NCBI GenBank assembly: GCA_943735955.1
Contig: OX030965.1
Span: 4,104,003-4,168,002, forward strand
Reading direction: 5' to 3'
Source: Piscicola geometra
Taxonomy: Eukaryota; Annelida; Clitellata; Hirudinida; Piscicolidae
DNA: 64,000 nt
Positions 1-12,000 of this stretch are shown here, in pieces. The stretch's first letter is position 1. Each line of letters opens with the position of its first letter. The translations under genes were made by a program, and so were the position numbers. The notes beneath the pieces are model-generated. The model was not told the DNA's origin. It saw only the letters and a list, made by a program, of their open reading frames with translations, and did no database searches.

Positions 1-3000
1 AGCTTCGATGACATGGCGGTGGTGCATGTGGCAGCGAAGGAAGGCCACTCGCATCTGGTCGACATGCTGTGCACTCGCTACGGCGTCAACCCGAAGGCGC
101 AGTTCAAGTGCAGAAGCGGCAAGTCTTACATCCTCCGTTGTCCGATCCACCTTGCCGCCTTGGAGGGAAACTTTACAACGCTGGAAACTCTCCTGAAGTA
201 CTGCGAACCCAACACTCTCGACTCCTCGGGGAATACTCCGCTGCACTGCTGTTTCAACAGAAAATACGACCCATCCACTATGAAACCGATGGATCATTAC
301 GAAGACTGCGTGAAACTGCTTCTGAACAAGGACTGCGATCTCGCCATTGTGAACTCGCAAGGCGACTCTGTGTACGAACTGGCTGAGCGAAACGGCTACG
401 AAAAAATGATGGAGATGCTCAGAAATCCGAGAAGAAGCTACACTCTCAAAAGTTATAAGATGCCCAAAGAAGTCTCTCAAGAAAATAAAGCTGTAGTGGT
501 TGACGCAACCATGAAAAAAGACGAAAGTGCTGATGTTAAAGCTGCTGAAAATGAAGGTAAAACTAGTAAATTAATAAAGAAAAAAAGCAGTAGGAAAGTA
601 AAATCACAAGAAGAAGAAGACATTCCTACAAACAAGGTGACGAGGAAAACTTCGCGGAAGACGAGCTTCAAGAATAAGTTGATGAAGTTTGAGAACATAG
701 CGGGCGAAGAAAAGGAGGAAGAAGCCAATTTGACGGAGTGGTTGGAAGAACAAGCACAATTGTTGAAAAGCAAAAATGAAAACGAAAAGACAATTCCAGT
801 TGCTCAGAGCACTCCACCACCCGCCAGAAAGTTTGAGAAAACGTGGAAGGAAACGACAGAAGTTCCGAATGACGTAAAGACGAAGAAAGAAAGGCCACCA
901 CCACCGCCGAAACCTTCCAAGAAGCCTCAAATAAGAAAAGGAACAGTCTTCAAGAGCTCAGAATCACAAGAAACAGGTTCTTCAGACGATCAATCTCTTG
1001 ACTTGAAAGACCCTCCAAGACCCGTGCCCAGATCTCGGCCTAGAAATTCTGTCGAGAATGAACTTTCTCCCATCAAGGCACCCGCTCAAAAAATTAAAAA
1101 TATTGAACCAGAACCGCAAATATCCAGATCTCCGAAGAAATTTAACAAGAATATGGGAGTTCCGGTTTTTCCTACTGCGTATAGAGACAATGTGTTTGAT
1201 GAGACTTCCGAGAGCAAATCTCCGTCACCAAACCTCGCCAAAAGCTCAAAGAAACGAGAAGAAGTAGAAGCTAAAGCGCCTGTGAGAGTTGATCGAAAGG
1301 TCCGCCAGAATGGCAAGATTTCAGAGCAGAACGATGAAGAAAAAGAAGTTAAAAGTAAATTAAAAGTTTTGCCTGATACTAAGAAGGTAGCTTTGAAACC
1401 CCCCCAAAACAACATGAAGAAACCAGCTGTAAAGTATGAAGAGAAGGATGATGAAGATGAGGATGAAGATGAAGACGAAGATAGTGAAGAGGAAGAGAGT
1501 GAGGATTCGGAGGACCAAAGAGCCATGGTGAAAGTCCTTAAAAAAATGAATGGAGATCAACATGAAAGTGATGAAGATGAAGAAGAGGACGATGAAGAAT
1601 CAAGTTATGAAGATGAAGAAGAAGAGGAGGAGGAGGAAGTAGATACGGAAGTGATTGTGATGACGGAAACTTCTCCAGTCTTCAAGCCTAGCCGAACAAG
1701 AGCAGTGGAAGTGCTGAGAAACAACGAAGGCAAGTTTGGCTTTTCGATCATCGGAGGAAACCAAGATGGCATATTCATCCACACTGTTCAGAAACACTCA
1801 TCCGGTCATCTCAAGCCTGGGGAACAGCTGATTGAGGTGAATGGACGAGCTATAACTGGAAAGACAAAAGACGATATGTACAAGTTGCTCGAGACGCTGA
1901 CTCTGAACTCGGAAAAAGTGGCCTTGGTGTTGTCAGATGAGAGAATGAGTGTGTACCAAGAGCTGGTTAAAAACGGTGGTTCTGGCGGAGACCGCTTCTA
2001 CGTCAAAGCGAAGTTCGGATTCGATGGAAACAAGAAGAAAGAGTTATCAGTGAGGGAAGGAGACGTCTTTTGCGTGCTTGATTCCCTTCCCGACAAGCAT
2101 GACGCCTGCTGGAAAGCTCAGAAGATGACGACAACTTTCAGGCGGTCAGAAGACATGAATGTAGGCCTGATTCCGAACAGACAAAGAGCCGACCAGCTTG
2201 CCCTGAAACAACATCTTTCCTCGTCTGGTGGTTCGAGGAATGGCACGTTCATGAGAAGCTTCAGAAGAGCCAAATCTGCAGAAAAACTTAGCCTAAAAAA
2301 TAAGCTGAACGAAAGTGCCGATTTCAACACTAGTCTCACTATCGTCGGCTATGAAAGGGTCTGTCAAGCGGCGCCTTCGAAGCGCAAAAGACCAGTGATC
2401 GTACTGGGTCTCTTCTGCGACGTGGTGATCGACATGCTGGTTCAGAACTCTCCCAACCTCTTCTTCCGACCACAATTCAGCCTCGAAAATTCAAACACCG
2501 ACTTCGACGACTCGCCCATCGACACTGAAAGCATGCAAAGACTGATGAATGAACCGGAAAACGCAGAAAAGCGACATCTGATCAGCATTATGAACCCTGC
2601 CACGATCGACTACATGCGCAAGAAAACGTACATCGATCCGATCGTCGTCTTCATCTCACCCGTCTCCAAGAGCATTGTCAAGAACGTCAAGAACCAACTG
2701 GCTCCCCAATTCAACAAGAGCGTGTCTCATCTCTTTGAAGAGGCTTCAAAGTTCGAACGCGCCTACTCGCATCTTTTTTCTTCCATAGTTTCGTACACAC
2801 CCGATGAATGGTGGTTTTTCCACCTCAAAGAAGCCATCACCTACTGCCAACAACAAGGACTCTGGCTGCCTGAAGACGTGGCTTTTGTAGCTCAGAAGAA
2901 AAAGCTCGTCACTTCTTCCACTTCAGGCTTCAAGCAGGAATCTCCCAAAAAAATACTTTCAAAAACCATGGATAACATCATCTTTAAAGAAGATAACAAA

Positions 3001-3642
3001 GCGAAAAAATCTTCTCCCAGAGATCAGGAAGGTTTGCCCCCCAAGCCAGCTGCCCACTCTCAAAACAGTCTCCCCCTTCCGCCCCGAAGGACTGAACCTG
3101 TTGCTTCTGTCAAGAAGGCTGTGTTACCGCCACCTCCAAGTAAGAAAGCCAACGTTTCAGTGAGTGGAAGGAATCTTAAAGATGAATCTGATGAAGATGA
3201 TGAAGCTGATGATGATGATGAAGAAGGTGAGAGTGAGGAAGAAGAAGATGAAGAAGATGAACAAAGTGAGGAAGAAGAAAGGCAAGTGGAGGTTGCACCA
3301 AAGAAGTCTGTGAGAGCAGTGAAGCAAGGAGCAGTGAACGGAAAACGTTCAAAAAGTGAAAGCCGCTCTCAACCTTCAAACAAGCCTCCTGCAAAAGCAA
3401 ACGAAGACCAAAGGAAGCCAAGCAATCACCTCAAAGAATTGAACAGCCCTCTTGTAATTGCAAGTAATCAGCCTCTTCCATCCAATCAGCCCCGTAAGAT
3501 GTCCATGAAAACAGCCAGGATGAACAGTGTTCAGGGAGATTCTGCCACTTCAGAGAACGAACGACCTAACGCTCATAACAAGCTGGTTTTCAAAAAATCT
3601 TCAAATATTCCGGTAAATGTTCAATTCTTGCCAACTTCATAA
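1..3642 (+). CDS. Ankyrin-PDZ-SH3-GUK scaffold protein, ZO/MAGUK-like (5' partial)
   Basis: A membrane-scaffold protein of the MAGUK type. The frame is open to the first base of the window, so upstream exons are missing; residue numbers count from the Met at base 13. Residues 1-135 are ankyrin-like repeats (HVAAKEGH, PIHLAALEGN, GNTPLHCC). Residues 140-560 are Lys/Glu/Pro-rich and disordered, with Asp/Glu runs. A PDZ domain lies near 563-642 (GKFGFSIIGG), an SH3 fold near 660-728 (FYVKAKFGF, GLIPNRQRADQLA) and a guanylate-kinase fold near 777-960 (YERV, RPVIVLG, WWFFHLKEAI). The kinase fold lacks a GxxGxGK P-loop, so it is probably a binding module. The PDZ-SH3-GUK part reads most like the third PDZ, SH3 and GUK of zonula occludens proteins; the ankyrin head is not part of that family. 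The last 230 residues are disordered and acidic. The visible coding part is one 3.6 kb exon. Confidence 0.85.
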   Translation, partial: SFDDMAVVHVAAKEGHSHLVDMLCTRYGVNPKAQFKCRSGKSYILRCPIHLAALEGNFTTLETLLKYCEPNTLDSSGNTPLHCCFNRKYDPSTMKPMDHYEDCVKLLLNKDCDLAIVNSQGDSVYELAERNGYEKMMEMLRNPRRSYTLKSYKMPKEVSQENKAVVVDATMKKDESADVKAAENEGKTSKLIKKKSSRKVKSQEEEDIPTNKVTRKTSRKTSFKNKLMKFENIAGEEKEEEANLTEWLEEQAQLLKSKNENEKTIPVAQSTPPPARKFEKTWKETTEVPNDVKTKKERPPPPPKPSKKPQIRKGTVFKSSESQETGSSDDQSLDLKDPPRPVPRSRPRNSVENELSPIKAPAQKIKNIEPEPQISRSPKKFNKNMGVPVFPTAYRDNVFDETSESKSPSPNLAKSSKKREEVEAKAPVRVDRKVRQNGKISEQNDEEKEVKSKLKVLPDTKKVALKPPQNNMKKPAVKYEEKDDEDEDEDEDEDSEEEESEDSEDQRAMVKVLKKMNGDQHESDEDEEEDDEESSYEDEEEEEEEEVDTEVIVMTETSPVFKPSRTRAVEVLRNNEGKFGFSIIGGNQDGIFIHTVQKHSSGHLKPGEQLIEVNGRAITGKTKDDMYKLLETLTLNSEKVALVLSDERMSVYQELVKNGGSGGDRFYVKAKFGFDGNKKKELSVREGDVFCVLDSLPDKHDACWKAQKMTTTFRRSEDMNVGLIPNRQRADQLALKQHLSSSGGSRNGTFMRSFRRAKSAEKLSLKNKLNESADFNTSLTIVGYERVCQAAPSKRKRPVIVLGLFCDVVIDMLVQNSPNLFFRPQFSLENSNTDFDDSPIDTESMQRLMNEPENAEKRHLISIMNPATIDYMRKKTYIDPIVVFISPVSKSIVKNVKNQLAPQFNKSVSHLFEEASKFERAYSHLFSSIVSYTPDEWWFFHLKEAITYCQQQGLWLPEDVAFVAQKKKLVTSSTSGFKQESPKKILSKTMDNIIFKEDNKAKKSSPRDQEGLPPKPAAHSQNSLPLPPRRTEPVASVKKAVLPPPPSKKANVSVSGRNLKDESDEDDEADDDDEEGESEEEEDEEDEQSEEEERQVEVAPKKSVRAVKQGAVNGKRSKSESRSQPSNKPPAKANEDQRKPSNHLKELNSPLVIASNQPLPSNQPRKMSMKTARMNSVQGDSATSENERPNAHNKLVFKKSSNIPVNVQFLPTS

Positions 3643-4204
3643 TCATTTATTATTTCTCAAATTATTCGTATTTTTTTAAATAATTTGTATTTTAAAAAAT
3701 ATGTTTTTGTTAAATAATTCAATAATTTATTATTATTCTTTTTTAAATAAATCTTATTTGAAAACCTTTTTTCTTCCCTACAGAGCCGAGAAACTCCACT
3801 TTGACATTTTTATCTTTCCACATTTGTTTTTAAAGATTCTTTTTAGCGTATTGTGAAGAAACATCATGAAGTTCATAATTATGTAGTGAGATTAATATTT
3901 ACATTTATCGTTTTATTGAAAATGTTTGTCCTATATTTTTTATAAATTATTAAAATATATTTATTTTTATTAAACATTCTAAACTTTGTGTCTTTTTTTC
4001 TAACTTAGATGTCATTTTAGAACTTAAGTTGAATTTTTCTCTTCAAATACATGTGAGTCTTTAATAAAATTTATAAAAATGATAATTATAGTTTTAATAA
4101 TATTTAAAACACTATTTTATGTGAATACAATTTGTTATTATTTTTATTTATTAATCGATTTTTGCAATCAAAATTTGATGTGACACTAAAGAAATTTTCT
4201 TCAT
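3643..4204 (+). other. 3' UTR and AT-rich spacer
   Basis: Very AT-rich sequence after the scaffold stop codon. An AATAAA polyadenylation signal lies at 3746-3751 and ATTAAA at 3969-3974. I see no further gene before the tRNA. Confidence 0.6.
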
Positions 4205-4290
4205 CCCGTGATAGCTCAGTTGGTAGAGCGGGGGACTGTAGTGGTGATCTAGTTATCCCTAGGTCGGCGGTTCGACTCCGTCTCGCGGGA
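4205..4290 (+). tRNA. tRNA-Tyr (GTA) with a 13-nt intron
   Basis: A full cloverleaf folds. The acceptor stem 4205-4211 pairs with 4283-4289 (one G-U), the D arm is 4214-4229, the anticodon stem 4231-4235 pairs with 4256-4260, and the T arm is 4266-4282. The anticodon GTA is at 4238-4240. The canonical intron follows base 37 and spans 4242-4254. Internal promoters are present: A box TAGCTCAGTTGG and B box GGTTCGACTCC. A T-run pol III terminator starts at 4291. The discriminator base is A, as in eukaryotic tRNA-Tyr, and an intron is the rule in this isoacceptor. Confidence 0.96.
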
Positions 4291-4394
4291 TTTTTGTTTT
4301 TTTAACACAAACACTTTTTTAAATCAATTTTTTGAACTGCCTAAATTCATTCTTTTTCAATTTAAAAGTTTTGAATATTCAGTGGTACAAACTT

Positions 4395-5674
4395 TTAATC
4401 CTCTTCTTCCCTTTGGTTCATCATGTACCTCACAAAAACGACCATCACTCCACCCACAACTAACAAAAAGAACCCCACGGAAATATAACCTGATAATGTA
4501 AAAAATCGTTGTTTAAATCATCATTTTCTGCTGTTCGCAGCTTTCGAAGTATGTACTCAATATTGCAATTTGACAATGAATCATTATAAAAGGTGGACGT
4601 AGAAAAACTAAGAGTAATTAAGATTAGGAAAAGGTGTGCGGTGAAGTGAAAAACAAGTTTCAGTTCTTGGTGAATTACTTGGATGGAGAACTGAAGCTTG
4701 CAAATGGTTTAATTGCAAAAGATCTGCAACAAGGTATGGGAAACCCGGTGAGTTTCCGATCTTTTGGACAAAGTAAATTGAAGTCATGATTCTCAAAAAA
4801 GAAGTTTCGACACAATGTAAAAACTATCGCACCATCAGCCTCATCTGCCACGAAAGCAAGATCATGCTGGAGAGGGCGAATGAAAAACTCAATTGAGATG
4901 CAAATGCCAGAAAAACAAGCTGCCTTATTAACAGATTTTTTTCACTCTAACTGATAGCAGAAAGTATCTCTCATTAATGTACAAACAACTGTTTTTGTTA
5001 TTCATTGATTTCAAGAAAGCCTTCGACAGAGTTTGGCACCAAGGCCAAAGGATGAATGGTCTAAAGAAAAACTATACAAGAGAATAAAGAGGTCATAAGA
5101 ATTGGAAGGTATTTGGCAGATTGGATTTTACAATCGAATTTCAAACCAAACACTGAATTGAACGGGAAGAAAGAGAGGATGCCCAAGAACAAAATAGTCA
5201 TCTGCTAAATTCTCAAGATAAGAAGAGAAACCGCAATCGATAACATAGATGGACCAAGAAGAAGATGAAGAAGAAGACATTGATGGAAAGTTTTTAAACA
5301 GTTATGAAAGTTCTAAGACAAAGTCTTACTATTCGATTCTGACTCTTCATTATCTTGTTTCACTTTCTTCAAACCTGGCTTACCAGAAGGGGGAATGGGC
5401 CCCGTGCCTACTCCAACTTTCGTCGGAGTTGTTTGAGGCAATGATTGATTAGCTTTTTGGGCTTCTGATGGATTCAAATAAATAATTATCAATTTCAAGT
5501 ACCTCTTTAAATATAATTTTCCTAACTTCTATTTTTAAGCTGAAGGTTTAATTAAAACTGAAACTTCTCTGCTTCACTATTTTTGTAAGAAGTACTTTTA
5601 AAATACTAACCCAGGAAGCCAGATAATATTAATATCAAAAAGATCATCAAATTTGCAGTAAGCAAGTTTTTCAT
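4395..5674 (-). CDS. Small single-pass type I membrane protein, three exons (unknown)
   Basis: Three short exons join without breaking frame: 5674-5611, 5464-5330 and 4489-4395. Both introns are phase 1, with donors GTTAGT and GTAAGA and with CAG acceptors. The product of about 97 residues has a signal peptide (MKNLLTANLMIFLILILS), a short Pro/Lys/Ser ectodomain, one transmembrane helix (VGFFLLVVGGVMVVFV) and a short tail ending REEED. Signal peptide plus helix implies type I topology in the secretory pathway or plasma membrane. I recognise no family. Intron 2 holds a decayed LINE in the opposite orientation. The support is the phase agreement and the sensible topology; without transcripts the model stays a prediction. 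Confidence 0.6.
4605..5240 (+). mobile_element. Decayed non-LTR retrotransposon RT fragment
   Basis: Scattered frames encode reverse-transcriptase blocks, for example CKNYRTISLICHESKIML near 4815-4870 and FIDFKKAFDRVWH near 5003-5040. Stops and frameshifts show it is dead. The same family occurs at 15448-16100 and 19731-20465. Confidence 0.75.
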
Positions 5675-6066
5675 TTTTTATAATAGTTTGGTTTTTAATT
5701 ATAATATAAAAATATATTATTCTTTATTCAACTATTTTAATATATTATAATCTATTTGGATTAAAAAAATATATTATATTTACTTTAAAGTGTTTATATT
5801 TATGTATTCAAAAAATCGCTATGACGTATTTATAAAAGAAAAATTTAATTTTTCTAAATGGAAAAATTCAAATTACAATTAGACAAATGAACATAATTTT
5901 TAAAACAATCATGTTTTTAAAAAAACCTAAACTACTTAATAGAAAAAATAAAACAAAAAATTTAAAGATGAAATTACCAAAATGATTTTTTTAAATTGAA
6001 ACCGTGCATGGTTTTATTTAAATCTTTGATACAATTAATGTATAAATTATAAATTCAATTCCTTTT
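5675..6066. other. AT-rich intergenic spacer
   Basis: Lies between the start of the small membrane-protein gene and the stop codon of the GalNAc-transferase, both on the minus strand. It probably holds the promoter of the former. No gene is seen. Confidence 0.4.
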
Positions 6067-9000
6067 TTACACTTTCACCAAATTTCTCCACTTCCAATTT
6101 TGGCTTGGATCCTGTTTACTGCAAACGGCAACACGGGCTTTCTGGAGACTATCCAATGACAGGCACAGCATGGATAAGCGGTGCACAATGCTGTTGTCTT
6201 CCTTAAAAGAATTTTTTCAAAGAAATAAATAAAGGTCGAAAAATGATAATTTTGATTGATGATGAATAAAATGAGGCTTATAGTTGAGAACAACAAAATC
6301 AGCCAGCTTATTTCCAAACAAACTACCCAAAACCCAGTTCAATAAAACACTCCAGTGACCCTTTCAACCATTCTCTCTCAGCCAACCATGTTTAAAATCC
6401 CATTATCCAATCCTATCCAAGAACCCAATTATCCGTTTCCACTCTCCCAACCACCCACCTCGACGTAATTCCAATGGTAAAAGGTGTTGTTTGTGGCGCA
6501 TGGCACGCTGAGCACTGTGTGTTTGTAGTTGTACAAGCACCAGCCGTCCCTCGTTATCTCACCTGCCCTCGTCAGGTACCACACCTGGATTGCATTTGTG
6601 GGCGAGTGCTTATGATGATAATGATTAATATTATTATTAATAGCATCTCTACCTCCAACATCGTCTTCATCATCATCATCACCACCACCACCCTGGTAAT
6701 CATCATCATCGCCACCACCACCCCTGATAATCATCATCATCAACACCTGATTCAAGGGAAACATCGAACAGCTTAAAGCAATGGCTCTTCGTCCCACCGC
6801 GTTATCTGTTTATTATTATAATTATAAATTAACAATTAAATTAAAATTAATTAAGAACAATCACAGTAATAACCTCTTCCCGTTTATACACTATCATTAT
6901 CATAACCACCGCCACTACATCCCACTCGTCGCCATCACCACCACATCATCACCTTCTTTATCACCACCTTCTTCATCCACATGTAAACACAATGATCCAT
7001 CACCATCATCATCACCATCTCTCATCAGCTGAATCTTGAAAAGCATTTTGGGAGTGGGATAACATTTTGTGGATAGATGCAAGGACGTAATATGAAAAGC
7101 ACCAATGGTAAGATTTGGATGTTTTTTAAATCCAAAATAAAGAATATTTTTTCATTACACAAAAACCTAAGTAACCAACCAACCCACCCTACCTTCAATA
7201 CCCAATTCACCCATCTTTTCCACCTAACCCATCCAATCCTCCTAACCTTTCTATCTAACCTACCCAACCCTTCTACCCACCAAACTCACCTTTCTTTTCA
7301 CCCAACCTCTCCACCTAACCCACTCTACCCCTCGACCTACATTCCCCGTTTTCACAGCGTCAATCGGTAGTTTGAGAATTGGGTTCATCTTGATTTGGAG
7401 AAAACCACTTCATTAAAAGCCAAAAAACACGATTTCTTCGCAATTAAATTAATTTTATAATTATAATTATAAAATTAAAAGGCCTAATTGGGTGATTAAT
7501 TAAGAACCTTTTTCAGGTACCAATGGAAAGAATGGCATCGGAGTCTCCTTCGTAACTTAAGTCTCTCTGTTAAATCTCCTATATAGGGCTGAGTGAGTGG
7601 AAGGTGGGTGGATGAGGGAGGAAGATGATTGATAGTGGGTTGGTGAGTGATTTTCGATTGATATACTTGATAGCGTAATAGCTAGAGGAGGCAAAAAACC
7701 TTGGATTGAGCAGTCAGGTTGTTTCTCTGGTAAAAGTAAGCTTTGTATTCGTCCATCCACACCTGATGAGGGAAGTTATAATAATTATGATGGAAATGCT
7801 GATCATAGAAGGATAGATGAACAAGCAATTAATAAATAAATTAACGAAATAAATAACTCTTAATTTTGTATATTAGATTAATTGTCCTGAAAATAAAATA
7901 CCTAGCCTAGAAATTTTTTTTTTCACGTGAACTCACGCGCCCATCCATCTAGCCCAGCATCCAACCAGCCCACCAACCAACCATCCCACCAACCAACCAA
8001 CCTCCGCTACTCTTGCAAGATTATTGAAAAGATGAACAGCGTCGGAAGGCCTTGCGTACGGCGAAGCTGTTCTAAAGACGTGTCCCACGTGGGAACAGGG
8101 CGATTGTAACACTCTGCCCCCGCACATCCACGCCTGATGGTGATTTAAATGATATAAAATATATTTTAAGTATATTAAATAAGCGCTTTTTTTCGTGTCG
8201 TAAAAGGCGCTATATAAATTTTGAATGAGTGATTAATTGATATGGGCAGAATGGTTTGAATAGAATTTAATGGGTTAATAGAAAAAATGAGTAATACAAT
8301 ACAATACAATACAATACAACGACGAGTATTATTAACGTGGCGTTAGCAATGCCGGTCGATTTTTCAAACCTTATTAATATTTATAAAAAAATCTTCAAAA
8401 ATTAGAATAGGATAAAAGAAATTGAATGCCGTTAAATTTTTCTATTTAATTTTGACCCGTTTAGAAGTTATGTCACTTTTAATGCTAACTTTTCATGCAT
8501 CGAGTTACCATTGCATGGCGTTAAAAATATAGGCGGTGTGCACGGACCCGTGTGGAAGGCATAAAAGTACTATTTTGTACTATAACTTGAGTTTTAAATA
8601 ACTAAATTTATTCAAACTTTTCATTTATATGTATTTTCTAAAAAGAAAAAAAGCATTTAAAAAAAAGTATTTATCTTCAAAAAAACATAAGTTATAGCGT
8701 TTTGAAAGACATTATATAGAGAAAAAGTATCTTTTTGCACTAATAAACGTTTATTGAGTCTAAACTTGCAATATGTATGTAATAAAATTTAATTAATTTT
8801 ATTGTAAAAAATTTTTATTAAAATGTAGAAAAAAATTTAAGTTTTCAAACACAGTTTTTAAGACAGTTTATTCAACATTAAGAGTTGTCAACAACATTCG
8901 AGTCTGTAAAAGCATGGACTTCTTAATAATAACCTTTTTTGCGATTAAGTGACTCTGAAAAAAGCTTTTTGGATAAAGAATAAAAAATGAAAACTATTAT

Positions 9001-12000
9001 AAACTTTTGTGCCTTTTATATATTTTGTACAATTTTAAACAGAATAATGACCTTTTCGTTTCTTAACTCAAACTCAGAGATTTACGTACCAATAAATTAT
9101 TTATTTTGTTTTGAACTTTTATTAATTAAAATTCATCTTTTTCTAGTCAGTGTCTGTTCCAGCCACTATTTCAGTTTGTATTTATATAGTTCTAAAACTT
9201 CTTTGGCTGGTGAGACTTTTAAAATTTAAAGAATAATGACCCTTTCGTTTCTTAACTCAAACTCAGAGATTTACGTACCAATAAATTATTTATTTTGTTT
9301 TGAACTTTTATTAATTAAAATTCATCTTTTTCTATTCAGTGTCTGTTCCAGCCACTATTTCAGTTTGTATTTATATAGTTCTAAAACTTCTTTGGCTGGT
9401 GAGACTTTTAAAATTTAAAGATGGTATAAGTTCTGTATATCGCATTTTAAAATAACTAATCGCATTTTTATGGATTAGAATTCATTTAAACTAAAATATT
9501 TAAAGAGTTTTAAACTCGTAGATCTAAAAGAGTAAACTTTAGTTTACTTTAGTTACTTAGTGACTAAAGGAAAGACAACCCTAATATGTAGCTTCAAATT
9601 TCTCAAATTCATTATTATTCTCATATATCGTCCTCCTAGTGGCTCAATCTCTAAATTTATTGATGAGTTCTCTAACCTAACTGAATATGTCTTTTCCCTA
9701 TCTACTCCTTTCTTCATTCTAGGTGACTTTAATCTTCATTATAATAAACCCACTGATACCTATGTTTCCAAATTCATCCAGATACTCAATACTTTCAACT
9801 TAACACAACATATATCTACTCAAACCCATTCATCTGGAAATACTATTGATTTTTTAATAACTTCTTCACTTTCTAAAATATCTGATATATCTACCACCAA
9901 ATTTCATTCTTCTGATCACTATCTAATTAACTTCAAATATAATCTAAATAATAACTTTAATAATACTACTATCAAAACGTATAGCAGAAACTGGAAAAAA
10001 TTTAATAAGGACACATTTACTCTACTATTTAAATATTTTAGTTTCAATGGTTTCACTGATGTTGATGAGTTTCTTACATGTTTTAATGATTCTATTTCTT
10101 CAATTCTTGATATCATTTTACCTTTAAAATTGCGCTCATGTCGTCTGCTGTCGAAACGGTCTCCGTGGTTCGACAGTGAATGCGCGACTCTGAAACGGGT
10201 TGCACGTAGACATGAGCGTAAGTTTAGGTCTCATAGTTCTTCCTTTAATTATAACCTTTACTTGTCTTCTCTTAACCAATACAAATCTATATTATTCTCT
10301 AAGCACTGTAATTATTTTAGAATTTCTATAGTCAACGCTTCTTCTTCAAAGAATCGTTGGCAGTCACTTTCTAAATTATTAAATAAAAACCTTCCACCTC
10401 CTTCATCTTTCTCTTCTCAAGATTATCATAATTTCATAACAAGTAAAGTAGAAACAATAAGGTCTAATTTTAACAATAATACCTCTATTCCTAGCCCTAT
10501 TAATTATATTAACAATAGTGAATTTAATTTTGTCAGTTTTTCTTCAATTTCTCTACCTGACCTGTCCTTAATTATTAATTCCATGTCTACATCTACCTGT
10601 TCTCTTGACATAATTCCAACTTATTTGATTAAAGAATTGTCTGATATTTTTTACCCTATAATTCTTTTCATTGTTAATCTGTCTCTCTCTACATCTAAAT
10701 TCCCGACTTTATACAAAGCTTCTGTTATCATACCTACTTTAAAAAATAATTCATTAGACCCTACTCAAATTTCTAACTATAGACCTATTTCCAATCTAAC
10801 ATTCATATCTAAAATAATAGAAAAGGTAGTCTATCAACAAATCTATTCATATTTAAATGCTAACTCTCTTATACCTTATTCACAATCTGGTTTTCGTTTA
10901 GGTCATAACTGTGAATCATCCCTCTTAAAACTCTATAATGATCTTATTTACGCCTTTGATAATAAAAAATGTTCTGTACTTGTTTGTTTAGATTATTCGG
11001 CCGCTTTTGACACTGTAGACCACTCCTTATTACTACTATTACTAAAAAATAAGTTCAATATCAAGGATTCCTCGTTTTTATGGATTAAGTCATATTTATC
11101 TAATAGATCTGTTTATGTTTCTTTAAATCACTGTACCTCTACCCCATCTACTTACTCATATGGTGTTCCTCAAGGTTCTATTCTTGGTCCTTTGTTCTTT
11201 ATTCTATACGTCTCTGAATTATCTTCTATAATTTCCTCTCATTCTCTCAACTCCCTATCCTATGCTGACGATTCGCAGTTATATGTCAGCTTCGATACAT
11301 CATCATATAATACTGTTATGTCGTCTATATCTTCATGTCTATTATCTATTGAAAACTGGTCTAGCTCAATGTCTCTAAAATTGAATCCACTAAAGTTTGA
11401 ACTTATATTTTTTGATAAAAATGGTAAACTAATTAATGGCGCATGTAATTTTTCCACTCATACTATTGTTCCATCTAATCATATTCGTAGCTTAGGATTT
11501 ATTTTCGACTCAAAATTAACCTTATCAAACCAAATTCTATCAGTCACTAAATCTTGCTATTTTCATCTCAGACGTATCAGACAATTATTACCTTACTTAG
11601 ATGACCCTTCTTTAAAGATGTTAGTCTCTGCACTTGTTTTATCTCGAATTGACTATTGTAACTCACTCTATTATAATTTACCTGAAACTACTTTAAAACC
11701 ATTAAATAAAGTATTTAATTATGCTGCTAGAGTCGTTAGCCGTACTCCTATTTATCACCACATTACACCCTCTCTCATCTTATTACATTGGCTCCCCATC
11801 AAATTTAGGATTATATTTAAAATCTGTGTTTTTATGTTTAAATTACAAAACTCCCCAGTATCCCCAATATACCTCAAATCATTAATAACTCACCCTCATA
11901 GAAGGAATTTAAGATCATCCACTCAAAATCATTATTTCATCCCTTCCATTAATAACTCTTTTGCTAAACGTTCTTTCCATTATGCAGGTCCATATATTTG

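Noticed and set aside
7077..7370. Plus-strand frame rich in Pro, Thr and Asn
   Set aside because: CCAACC-type simple sequence, antisense to GalNAc-transferase intron and exon sequence.
8987..9418. Duplicated 60-codon hydrophobic peptide as a gene
   Set aside because: It lies in a tandem duplication inside a non-autonomous transposon, is AT-driven, and has no homology or splice support.
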